Source: Candidatus Uhrbacteria bacterium
GTDB lineage: Bacteria; Patescibacteriota; Patescibacteriia; JACQRZ01
Assembly: GCA_016206155.1 (NCBI GenBank)
Contig: JACQSC010000003.1
Location: 1-41,029 of the forward strand
Reading direction: 5' to 3'
DNA length: 41,029 nucleotides
This document shows, piece after piece, positions 27,090 through 37,776 of the stretch (position 1 is its first letter; each line of letters opens with the position of its first letter). The position numbers and the translations under genes were made by a program. The notes under the pieces are model-generated. The model did not search any database, was not told the DNA's origin, and saw only the letters and a program-made list of their open reading frames with translations.

Positions 27090-27602
27090 ATGAAGATATT
27101 TGCCAAAAGAGGATTTACCCTTGTTGAGTTGCTGCTGTACGTCGGTATTCTTGCGACACTGATGCTTGTCACATCACTATTACTTTCTGCTATTTTGCAG
27201 GCGCGGGTAAAGAGTCAAACGATTGCCGAAGTGGAACAGCAGGGCGCGCAAGCAATGCATGTGATCACGCAAACGCTTCGCAATGCCGATGGCATTAACT
27301 CACCAGGACAGGGCCTTGGTGCCGCATCGCTTTCTGTCAATACCTATACCCTCGCAAATAACCCGACACTGTTCGATCTTTCGGGAGGTATTGTGCGTAT
27401 TACTGAAGGTGCGGGGCAGGCAACTCCGCTAACGAATACGCGCGTTACCGTGTCGTCCCTATCATTTCAAAATTTTTCCAGAAGCAGTACGCCGGGTACC
27501 ATTCGCATACAGTTTATCGTAAGTGCAGTGAATGCATCGGGCAGTAATGAGTATGATTTTCAAAAAACATTTATCGGATCGGCCTCACTGCGCCAGCCAT
27601 GA
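27090..27602 (+). CDS. Minor prepilin (PilW/GspJ-like)
   Basis: RGFTLVELLLYVGILATLMLVTSLLLSAI. Confidence 0.88.
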   Translation: MKIFAKRGFTLVELLLYVGILATLMLVTSLLLSAILQARVKSQTIAEVEQQGAQAMHVITQTLRNADGINSPGQGLGAASLSVNTYTLANNPTLFDLSGGIVRITEGAGQATPLTNTRVTVSSLSFQNFSRSSTPGTIRIQFIVSAVNASGSNEYDFQKTFIGSASLRQP

Positions 27603-27605
27603 TAT

Positions 27606-28013
27606 ATGAATGAGAAAGATTATAACAATCATAATGGATACGCCGCATTGATAAGCGTGCTTATTGCAGGTGCCATTGGAGTAGCTGTTGCGACATCATT
27701 GCTTGTATTTGGTGTGGGGGTATCTCGAACCACTTTTTCTCGTGAACAATCTGGACAGGCACAGGCATTGGCCGATGCCTGTTCCGAAGAGGCGCTCCAG
27801 CAAATACGTGATGCTACTGTCTTTTCGGGCACCGGATCTCTGACACTGGGACAGGGGACGTGCATATATACCGTCACAAGTCAGGGCGGATCGAACCGCA
27901 CAGTCACGGCAAGCGGCACCGTCGGCGCGACCGTACGGAGAGTAAGAGTTATCATTAATGCAATTAATCCTACAATGAGTCTTGTATCATGGCAGGAAGT
28001 TGCGGATTTTTAA
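27606..28013 (+). CDS. PilX-like pilus accessory protein
   Basis: [32 protein letters not shown]-terminal helix and position in the prepilin cluster. Confidence 0.65.
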   Translation: MNEKDYNNHNGYAALISVLIAGAIGVAVATSLLVFGVGVSRTTFSREQSGQAQALADACSEEALQQIRDATVFSGTGSLTLGQGTCIYTVTSQGGSNRTVTASGTVGATVRRVRVIINAINPTMSLVSWQEVADF

Positions 28014-28014
28014 G

Positions 28015-28043
28015 TTGTTTTGTTCTTATACCTTTGCTATACT
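28015..28043 (+). promoter_or_regulatory. Promoter upstream of major pilin
   Basis: TTGTTT (28015-28020), 17 nt, TATACT (28038-28043). Confidence 0.55.
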
Positions 28044-28057
28044 ATAAAGATACATAT

Positions 28058-28516
28058 ATGAAAAGTTATCCACACCATTTTAATCGTCGTGCGGCCGGTT
28101 TTACTCTTCTTGAAATTTTGCTTGTTGTGGCGGCAATCGCCATTCTCGCCGGTATCGTTATTCTCGCAATTAATCCAACAAAACAGCTTGGCGATACGCG
28201 CAACGCCCAGCGTCGCGCCGATGTCAACACTATTTTGAATGCGGTGTATCAGTATACGATTGATAATAACGGAACATTACCCAGCACAATTACAACGACC
28301 CCAACAGGAATTTGTAAGACCGGCGGAACATGCACGAGCCTTATTGACTTAACAGTGCTGACGACAAGCGAAAAATATCTTGTATCAATGCCGTTTGATC
28401 CAACGACTTCAACAACGAACAGTACAAACTACACAATTTCAAAGAGCGTAAATGGCCGCGTCACAGTCGCAGCGCCTGGCGCCGAACAGAGCGCGACAAT
28501 TAGCGTGACACGATAA
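28058..28516 (+). CDS. Type IV pilin (PilA/GspG-like), copy 1
   Basis: [58 protein letters not shown] at 28058 preferred over 27989. Confidence 0.9.
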   Translation: MKSYPHHFNRRAAGFTLLEILLVVAAIAILAGIVILAINPTKQLGDTRNAQRRADVNTILNAVYQYTIDNNGTLPSTITTTPTGICKTGGTCTSLIDLTVLTTSEKYLVSMPFDPTTSTTNSTNYTISKSVNGRVTVAAPGAEQSATISVTR

Positions 28517-28517
28517 T

Positions 28518-28979
28518 ATGACAGTGAAGCGAGGATTTACCCTGATTGAAATTTTATTGGTCGTGGCGGCTATCGCCATTCTCGCCGGTATCGTCATCGT
28601 GGCAATCAATCCGGCAAAGCAACTTGGCGATACGCGCAACGCGCAAAGACGCAGCGATGTTCGAGCGCTCCTCGATGCCGTTCATCAATACGCCATTGAT
28701 AACAATGGCGACATTCCAATTGCCATCGTTCAAACTAATGATTGCGCCGGCATCTCCACCAACGAAATTTGTAAATATTTAACGTCCGGCAGTTGCAGCG
28801 GACTTGTTGAACTTTTTGTCCTTACGGATGATAAAAAATATCTTACCGCGCAACCAATCGATCCTTCGGGATCAACTACCAGCGGTTCGGGATATTTTAT
28901 TACCAAAGACGCAAAAAATCGTATCACTGTCTGTGCGCCTCGTGCTGAGCAGGGGGCCACAATTAGCGTGACGCGATAA
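28518..28979 (+). CDS. Type IV pilin paralog, copy 2
   Basis: [54 protein letters not shown]; shares C-terminal EQ(S/G)ATISVTR with copy 1. Confidence 0.9.
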   Translation: MTVKRGFTLIEILLVVAAIAILAGIVIVAINPAKQLGDTRNAQRRSDVRALLDAVHQYAIDNNGDIPIAIVQTNDCAGISTNEICKYLTSGSCSGLVELFVLTDDKKYLTAQPIDPSGSTTSGSGYFITKDAKNRITVCAPRAEQGATISVTR

Positions 28980-29043
28980 ATGGGCATCACGGCATTATGA
29001 AAATTCCAGGATCATTGGGAGGCGGTCGGAAATTGTATCCTGG

Positions 29044-29114
29044 TCGGGCTGGAGGGAATCGGACCCTCTCTACATGCACCCCATGCATGCGTACTACCGG
29101 TATACTACAGCCCG
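29044..29114 (-). tRNA. tRNA-Pro(GGG)
   Basis: Minus strand: CGGGCTG/CAGCCCG, anticodon arm CATGC-ATGGGGT-GCATG, T-arm GAGGG-TCCGATT-CCCTC. Confidence 0.9.
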
Positions 29115-29128
29115 GTGCCTCCCGATGC

Positions 29129-29356
29129 CTACTTTTTCTTTGCTGGTGCCGCTTTCTTTTTCGGAGCGGCGACAAAAAGTTCCGGTCGTTTTCCTTTGAG
29201 CGTTTTGAGACAGTTCGTACACAGGAGCATCTGGCTGCCGTCGATCCAACGTTTTTGCAGATTGACCTTTTGCCTTCGGTTTGTTCCTATGTTAGAATGA
29301 CTTCTGCTTTTTGCTTTCAAGGAGCTTCGCTGACAGAGATGACATTGTCGTGCCAT
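29129..29356 (-). CDS. rpmB: Ribosomal protein bL28
   Basis: MARQCHLCQRSSLKAKSRSHSNIGTNRRQKVNLQKRW..LLCTNCLKTLKG; Met at 29356 preferred over 29389. Confidence 0.88.
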   Translation of the reverse strand: MARQCHLCQRSSLKAKSRSHSNIGTNRRQKVNLQKRWIDGSQMLLCTNCLKTLKGKRPELFVAAPKKKAAPAKKK

Positions 29357-29422
29357 AGATTTTTTTGCTACCATACAAGGGTCGCACATATGATAAAGTG
29401 ATTTTCAGTATATCAGAGTATT

Positions 29423-30067
29423 ATGGATCAATCAAGTATTATTGCAATTATCGTCTCGGTTGCCGCTATTTTTCTGGCCATTACAGTCCATGAGTTCTCT
29501 CATGGCCTTATGGCGTATATCCAAGGGGACAAGACCGCGTATGACTCCGGACGGCTGACACTCAACCCCATTGCGCATATCGATCCGATAGGAACAATTC
29601 TGATTCCCGGCCTGTTGATCTTGTCCGGGTCGCCATTTCTTATCGGCTGGGCAAAACCGGTCCCGTTTAACCCCCATAACCTTCGCAGTGGCAGATTCGG
29701 GTCATTTTTGGTCGGCCTAGCAGGACCGCTGTCAAATTTTATCATAGCGATCATCGCCGCAATTGCGCTCAAGGCGCTCTTTCCAGCTTTGGGCGTGACA
29801 AACTTTCTTATTATTTTTCTCGCGCAGCTTTTTTTTATCAACATTGTTCTGGGAACATTTAACTTGATTCCGGTGCCGCCACTGGATGGATCGAAGATTC
29901 TCTTTAACCTTTTGCCACCGCGCTTTGATCGCATCGCCGAGTGGTTGGAGCTCTACGGTTTCTATATTCTTATCGGGATTCTTTTTTTTGGCCAGGGGGT
30001 CATCGGCTCGATTGTTCATGCCGTCGTCGGTGTCTTCGCCGGCGCATTCGATTTACCGCTATACTGA
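29423..30067 (+). CDS. Site-2-type zinc metalloprotease (M50)
   Basis: TVHEFSHGLMAYIQGD and NLIPVPPLDGSKIL motifs, multi-TM. Confidence 0.92.
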   Translation: MDQSSIIAIIVSVAAIFLAITVHEFSHGLMAYIQGDKTAYDSGRLTLNPIAHIDPIGTILIPGLLILSGSPFLIGWAKPVPFNPHNLRSGRFGSFLVGLAGPLSNFIIAIIAAIALKALFPALGVTNFLIIFLAQLFFINIVLGTFNLIPVPPLDGSKILFNLLPPRFDRIAEWLELYGFYILIGILFFGQGVIGSIVHAVVGVFAGAFDLPLY

Positions 30068-30096
30068 CCATTCACACATAGCTTAACGAATAAGCC

Positions 30097-30225
30097 CATG
30101 ATTTCGACAACATCCTTGCTGTTCACAGCAAAAAATCCTCACCGTGAAAATGGTGTCAGTGAAAATGGTGTCAGGAATAGTTTCTGCAAAAACTATTCCT
30201 GACACCATTTTCACCCGAAATCATG
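30097..30225. repeat. Inverted-repeat element: 10-bp outer arms, duplicated GTGAAAATGGTGTCA, 25-bp perfect hairpin
   Basis: CATGATTTCG (30097-30106)/CGAAATCATG (30216-30225); direct repeats 30144-30158 and 30159-30173; hairpin 30159-30183/30190-30214. Confidence 0.85.
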
Positions 30226-30252
30226 ACCTTCTTTGTATTAACCTGTGAGTGA

Positions 30253-30441
30253 AGGGTCAGTAAACGTTTTGGATTTATTGAAGACCGCCGGAAAGGAAGT
30301 CATCTTGTGCTCTATCATCCTCAAACAGGAGATCGTACGGTAGTGCCCATCCATGAAGGACGCACCATGAAGAAGGGGTTGTTTTTTGGTATTTTGAAGG
30401 ACGCGCTATTTACCGTTGATGAATTCTCAAAGGAGCTTTAG
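30253..30441 (+). pseudogene. 5'-truncated HicA-family toxin remnant
   Basis: Frame reads ...RVSKRFGFIEDRRKGSHLVLYHPQTGDRTVVPIHEGRTMKKGLFFGILKDALFTVDEFSKEL*; the HicA-like N-terminus and a start codon are missing. Confidence 0.7.
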
Positions 30442-30490
30442 AAAAACCCAGACCTGACACCGGTTTCATTGGTTGTCCACAGACGAAGGA

Positions 30491-30528
30491 TTGACAAAAA
30501 AGCCATTATGGCTATAATAGCTATTATA
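30491..30528 (+). promoter_or_regulatory. Promoter plus 16-bp palindromic operator of the TA module
   Basis: TTGACA (30491-30496), 16 nt, TATAAT (30513-30518); palindrome TATAATAG-CTATTATA (30513-30528) covers the -10 and reaches the start codon. Confidence 0.8.
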
Positions 30529-30800
30529 TGCATACTGCGACTGACACCATTGTTTTCTCGGCACGAGACGCAAAGAACAGTTTTGGTCGTCTTTTAGACG
30601 AGGCGCGCGACCGGCCAGTGTTTGTAGAGAAGCACGGACGGCGCGTTGCTGTTATGATGTCGCTCCGCGCCTATGAGGAGCTGGAAACGATTCGCGACGC
30701 CAATCTGTATGCACGCGCTATGGCAGCAGACAAAAGGGGATACCTCGGCGTGAAGCAGAGCGCCAAGGTGCTGAAAAACATTCTCCATGCTCGCGATTGA
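30528..30800 (+). CDS. Phd/YefM-family antitoxin
   Basis: FSARDAKNSFGRLLDEARDRPVFVEKHGRRVAVMMSLRAYEEL. Confidence 0.92.
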   Translation: MHTATDTIVFSARDAKNSFGRLLDEARDRPVFVEKHGRRVAVMMSLRAYEELETIRDANLYARAMAADKRGYLGVKQSAKVLKNILHARD

Positions 30801-31062
30801 TCTCTCCCGCGAAACACAAAAATTCCTTCGTCGTCTTCCAGTAAAACACGCCCAACAGATCGCGCGGAAGATTTACGCACTTGCAGAGGATCCGTTTCCC
30901 TCGGATAGTGCACAGCTACGCGGTCACAACGAATACCGTCGAGCCGATATGGGCGAGTACCGTATTGTCTATCGGATTTTTTCAGAAACAATTTTTATCA
31001 CGTTGGTTGGCAAAAGAAACGACGACGATGTTTATCGTCGCATGAGAAGGTTGGTTCGTTAA
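30787..31062 (+). CDS. RelE/ParE-family toxin
   Basis: ETQKFLRRLPVKHAQQIARKIYAL..LRGHNEYRRADMGEYRIVYRI; overlaps the antitoxin. Confidence 0.92.
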   Translation: MLAIDLSRETQKFLRRLPVKHAQQIARKIYALAEDPFPSDSAQLRGHNEYRRADMGEYRIVYRIFSETIFITLVGKRNDDDVYRRMRRLVR

Positions 31063-31089
31063 ATGTTCGACATCGGATGTCGGACATAA

Positions 31090-31128
31090 TAAGCCCCGCA
31101 GGCGCATGTCGTTTGCGGGGTCTTTTTT
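31090..31128 (+). terminator. Intrinsic terminator of the TA module
   Basis: AAGCCCCGCAGGCGCATGTCGTTTGCGGGGTCTTTTTTT. Confidence 0.8.
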
Positions 31129-31286
31129 TGTATTTTCAAAACTTTTCCACTTGACAGCGAATGGGGGGGTACCATTAGCGTTTGTACCGTCTGTGGAGGC
31201 ATTGGGCCGAACCTGCAGTTCTGTCTTCCGAGAGGAGGGTGGAGCGAAGAAGGACGGGAGAAACCGGACTCAGGAGGGTCGCAACA

Positions 31287-31493
31287 ATGACCAACCGGAA
31301 CCTGGGTTCGACGAACGACGTTTCGATCAACGCCAACGCGCAGAGCGCGCGACGGCAGAGCTCGACGATGATCGCCGGCCACACCACGACGTCCGACGCA
31401 CGCGGCAATGCCAGTGGTCATGCGGTCGGCCAGGACATGAGCCTGGCCAATGCGCAGACCAGCAATCGCCAGCAGTTCCGCAGCCGGAACTAA
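31287..31493 (+). CDS. 68-aa Asn/Gln/Ser/Ala-rich small ORF, unknown
   Basis: AGGAGG (31272-31277) 9 nt before ATG 31287; MTNRNLGSTNDVSINANAQSARRQSSTMIAGHTTTSDARGNASGHAVGQDMSLANAQTSNRQQFRSRN. Confidence 0.5.
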   Translation: MTNRNLGSTNDVSINANAQSARRQSSTMIAGHTTTSDARGNASGHAVGQDMSLANAQTSNRQQFRSRN

Positions 31494-31499
31494 GTCGAC

Positions 31500-31760
31500 G
31501 CCGTCGGGCCCCCGAGGCCTAGAGGTTTAACGACCTAACTCGGAGCGGCAGGGAAGGAATTCCGCTACCCTGCTGCAACTGACCGCGGACCTCTGGGGGA
31601 CCTCAGTTCCCCAGCTGGTAACTTCCATGTCGATTGATGCTCTTCATTGTTGAGCGTCAATCGGCTTAGCCGGTCGGCACAACCCCACCTAAGAGGTTGG
31701 GGGGCCCCTGAAAAGGACCTAATCATCAACCCTTTCGGGGATGCTGCCAGATCGGCCGAA
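31500..31760 (+). ncRNA. Candidate structured RNA (series of strong consecutive hairpins)
   Basis: 31545-31553/31568-31576 (9 bp), 31593-31600/31607-31614, 31631-31642/31652-31663 (12 bp), 31683-31690/31694-31702; strand not determined. Confidence 0.45.
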
Positions 31761-31824
31761 GCATCGAGTAATCCACCGTGATTCTTGAGGCTTTCGATTT
31801 TTTTAATCAATTCACACCCCTGGG

Positions 31825-31852
31825 TTGACATATTTCGTGTATTTTCTATACT
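31825..31852 (+). promoter_or_regulatory. Promoter upstream of str operon
   Basis: TTGACA, 16 nt, TATACT. Confidence 0.75.
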
Positions 31853-31887
31853 GTCTCTATTCTTAAACAAGAGAAGAAAAGAGCATA

Positions 31888-31914
31888 AAGAACCCTTTTC
31901 GGGGTTATTTTTTA
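31888..31914 (+). terminator. Terminator/attenuator-like hairpin between promoter and rpsL
   Basis: GAACCC-TTTTCG-GGGTTATTTTTT. Confidence 0.6.
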
Positions 31915-31928
31915 TCTGATGAAAATGT

Positions 31929-31955
31929 CTGGATCCCGGCCTTCGCCGGGATGAC
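31929..31955. repeat. Palindromic REP-like repeat, copy B (uninterrupted)
   Basis: CTGGATCCCGGCCTTCGCCGGGATGAC, 7 nt before the rpsL ATG. Confidence 0.8.
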
Positions 31956-31961
31956 ACTAGT

Positions 31962-32378
31962 ATGTCAACAGTCAATCAACTCATTAGAAAGGGACGTAGC
32001 AGGATCGCCAAGAAGTCAAAATCGCCGGCGATGCAGTTTGTCACCAACACGCTCAAGCGCAAGAAAACCAATGTGCACGGGCCGTTTCGTCGCGGCGTGT
32101 GCTTGAAGGTGACAACCAAAACGCCAAAAAAGCCAAACTCAGCATTGCGCAAAATCGCCCGTGTCCGTCTGTCAAACGGCATGGAGGTGACCGCATATAT
32201 TCCGGGCATGGGGCATAATTTGCAAGAACACTCTATTGTATTGATCCGCGGGGGCCGCGTAAAGGACCTTCCCGGTGTGCGTTATCACATTGTACGCGGG
32301 GTCTACGATACATCCGGTGTATCAGCCCGCCGCCAGGGCCGATCGCTCTACGGCGCAAAAAAACCCAAAAAAGGTTGA
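31962..32378 (+). CDS. rpsL: Ribosomal protein uS12
   Basis: [64 protein letters not shown]. Confidence 0.97.
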   Translation: MSTVNQLIRKGRSRIAKKSKSPAMQFVTNTLKRKKTNVHGPFRRGVCLKVTTKTPKKPNSALRKIARVRLSNGMEVTAYIPGMGHNLQEHSIVLIRGGRVKDLPGVRYHIVRGVYDTSGVSARRQGRSLYGAKKPKKG

Positions 32379-32396
32379 AAGGTTGAAAGGTTGAAA
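32373..32396. repeat. Octamer tandem repeat (GGTTGAAA)x3 overlapping the rpsL stop codon
   Basis: Direct reading; rpsL TGA = 32376-32378 lies in the first unit. Confidence 0.95.
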
Positions 32397-32446
32397 GGTT
32401 AGAAGGCCTCCTAACCTGCAAACCTCATAACCTCCTAACTTAATAT

Positions 32447-32932
32447 ATGAGAGGAAAACCAGCACCAAAGAGAAACATTCTTCCTGATCCGAAATATCGC
32501 AACACCATGGTTGCGAAATTTATCAATTACATCATGCGGGAAGGAAAAAAGGCAACCGCACAGGCTATTCTGTACAGTGCATTTGATCGCGTGAAGGAGC
32601 GTATCAACATCGACCCGCTCGACGTGTTTGACACCGCAATAAAAAATATTGCGCCGCTCGTGGAAGTGCGCGGACGCCGCGTTGGCGGCGCTAATTATCA
32701 GATTCCGTTTCCGGTGCGTGGAGAGCGAAAATATGCGCTTGCATTCCGATGGATTCTCGCCGCCGCGCGCAACAAAAAGCGCAAAAGCATGGCAGAAAAA
32801 CTCGCCGATGAATTTGTCGCGGCATTTAACAAAGAAGGGGATGCAATGAAGAAGCGTAACGATGTGCATAAAATGGCGGAGTCAAACCGCGCATTTGCAC
32901 ACTTCGCCCGGTTTAGCAAAAGAAAGAAATAA
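32447..32932 (+). CDS. rpsG: Ribosomal protein uS7
   Basis: MRGKPAPKRNILPDPKYRNTMVAKFINYIMREGKKATAQ. Confidence 0.97.
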   Translation: MRGKPAPKRNILPDPKYRNTMVAKFINYIMREGKKATAQAILYSAFDRVKERINIDPLDVFDTAIKNIAPLVEVRGRRVGGANYQIPFPVRGERKYALAFRWILAAARNKKRKSMAEKLADEFVAAFNKEGDAMKKRNDVHKMAESNRAFAHFARFSKRKK

Positions 32933-32935
32933 TCT

Positions 32936-35014
<2,079 letters not shown>

Positions 35015-35060
35015 TTGGCATTTTTGCCGCTTGACAACAGCTATTATCTGAATGGCGCGC

Positions 35061-35088
35061 TTGACACTTTTTTCTGTTTTGCTACACT
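35061..35088 (+). promoter_or_regulatory. Internal promoter for tuf
   Basis: TTGACA, 16 nt, TACACT. Confidence 0.7.
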
Positions 35089-35167
35089 GAAGTTCACCTT
35101 TTGTCTATGGTTAGTGGCAAAAAACATAAAATCATAAATTTTAAATTGTAAATTTTTAATTATCTAT

Positions 35168-36358
<1,191 letters not shown>

Positions 36359-36372
36359 GTCCGGGAACGGGC

Positions 36373-36418
36373 TCATCCCGAGCGCCTGCCTGCGGTAGGC
36401 AGGAAGGCGAGGGATCCC
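36373..36418. repeat. Palindromic REP-like repeat, copy C (inverted orientation), with 19-bp nested palindrome
   Basis: TCATCCCGAGCG-[CCTGCCTGCGGTAGGCAGG]-AAGGCGAGGGATCCC. Confidence 0.75.
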
Positions 36419-36442
36419 GATATCTATCAGAACCATAACGTA

Positions 36443-36799
36443 ATGACCACCACATCCGTTCATTCAAAAAAGCACGACGAGAAAGAAGCCGAGAAGCCAC
36501 GTATTCGGATTAAGCTTCGCGCGTTCGACCACAAGATTATCGATGCTGCCGCAAAAAGCATCATCGACGCGGTCCTTCGTAGCGGCGCTCAGGTCAACGG
36601 CCCTATTCCCTTGCCGACTGACACGAATAAAGTAACGGTTCTCAAGTCAACATTCGTTCACAAGGACGCTCGCGACCAGTACGAAATGCGGGTTCACAAG
36701 CGCCTTATCGATATCATTGAGCCAACCAGCAAAACGACCGATCTTCTGACGACCCTTGTCCTACCCGCTGGTGTCGGGCTTGAAATTAAAACACTGTAA
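36443..36799 (+). CDS. rpsJ: Ribosomal protein uS10
   Basis: [40 protein letters not shown]. Confidence 0.97.
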   Translation: MTTTSVHSKKHDEKEAEKPRIRIKLRAFDHKIIDAAAKSIIDAVLRSGAQVNGPIPLPTDTNKVTVLKSTFVHKDARDQYEMRVHKRLIDIIEPTSKTTDLLTTLVLPAGVGLEIKTL

Positions 36800-36810
36800 T
36801 TTTTGTGTGA

Positions 36811-37030
36811 GTGGCGTTTCCCGCCCACATGCGTTTCAAAAACATCGTTTTAGAAAGGCACGTGGGCGGGAGCACCGAATCAATAACTCTTCTCAGTGGA
36901 GAAGAAAGTGTTGAAGAGGAGCGCCATCACAAGGAGACGCCACCGTCCCATTACGAGACTTTGAGTACTTAAAAGAAGTGAGTCCGGCACAGAAAGAAAA
37001 GCCCGGTTCTTTTAAGAGCTGGTTTTTTTT
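36811..37030 (+). promoter_or_regulatory. Structured rplC leader (three-way-junction-like plus terminator-like stem)
   Basis: GTGGCGT (36811-36817)/ACGCCAC (36937-36943); TCCCGCCCAC (36819-36828)/GTGGGCGGGA (36862-36871); TCTTCTC-AGTG-GAGAAGA (36888-36905); CTTAAAAGAA (36968-36977)/TTCTTTTAAG (37007-37016), then T8 to the ATG. Confidence 0.6.
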
Positions 37031-37762
37031 ATGAAATACATCTTGGGGAAAAAGCTAAACATGACACAGGTCCATACCGACAGCGGTATGGTTGTTCCTG
37101 TTACGGTTGTAAAAGCGGGCCCCTGTGTCGTATCCCAGGTGAAAACAACAGACAGGGATGGGTATAACGCAATTCAATTTTGTTTTGGAGAGAAGAAGAA
37201 AGCGCACAAGCCCCAAAAACAACAGTGTGCCGGATTGCCGGGGATTACAAAAAATCATGGGGCGGCATTGGTCAGGGAGGTACGCGTATCCGCGCCACTC
37301 GAGCATGCAAAGCGCGGTTCGGTTGTGTCTGTAAAAAGTTTTGTTCCGGGAGATCATATTTCCGTTACGGGTGTATCAAAGGGGCGAGGATTTGCTGGCG
37401 TTGTAAAGCGCCATCACTTTCATGGCCATCCGACAACTCACGGCCACAAGGATCAAGAGCGTATGCCCGGTTCAATCGGTTCTGGCGGTGTGCAGCATGT
37501 GTTCAGGGGCCAGCGTATGGCAGGCCGTCTTGGCGGTGAACAGGTTACTGTTCACAATCTTGAAATTATTGCAGTTGATGAGGAGAATGGCCTTCTCCAT
37601 GTGAAGGGCGCGCTTCCCGGCAGCCGCAATGGTTTTGTTGCGCTTTTCTCGAAAGAAGGGGAAGTGGCCTTTGAAGAGGGTCCTGCCGAACTAACTCATG
37701 AGCAAACTCATGAGCAAACTCCTGAGGAAATTTCTGAAAAACCCATAACCCCTAACCCCTGA
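37031..37762 (+). CDS. rplC: Ribosomal protein uL3 with C-terminal extension
   Basis: MKYILGKKLNMTQV..GRGFAGVVKRHHFHGHPTTHGHKDQERMPGSIG; tail THEQTHEQTPEEISEKPITPNP. Confidence 0.97.
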   Translation: MKYILGKKLNMTQVHTDSGMVVPVTVVKAGPCVVSQVKTTDRDGYNAIQFCFGEKKKAHKPQKQQCAGLPGITKNHGAALVREVRVSAPLEHAKRGSVVSVKSFVPGDHISVTGVSKGRGFAGVVKRHHFHGHPTTHGHKDQERMPGSIGSGGVQHVFRGQRMAGRLGGEQVTVHNLEIIAVDEENGLLHVKGALPGSRNGFVALFSKEGEVAFEEGPAELTHEQTHEQTPEEISEKPITPNP

Positions 37763-37776
37763 AGCCTTCTGGTGAT

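Noticed and set aside
30223-30441. ATG at 30223 in frame with the hicA remnant through an in-frame TGA (30250-30252), suggesting UGA recoding
   Set aside because: The N-terminal residues MTFFVLTCE do not resemble HicA, RF2 is encoded, and TGA is used as stop in rpsL and rplC, so the standard code is assumed.
31150-31760. tmRNA, RNase P RNA, SRP RNA, or group I/II intron as explanation of the structured GC-rich locus
   Set aside because: I could not find the tRNA-like ends of tmRNA, the GAGGAAAGTCCGGGC motif of RNase P, the SRP GGAAGG motif, or a domain V-like hairpin on either strand by eye; a cmscan would be decisive.
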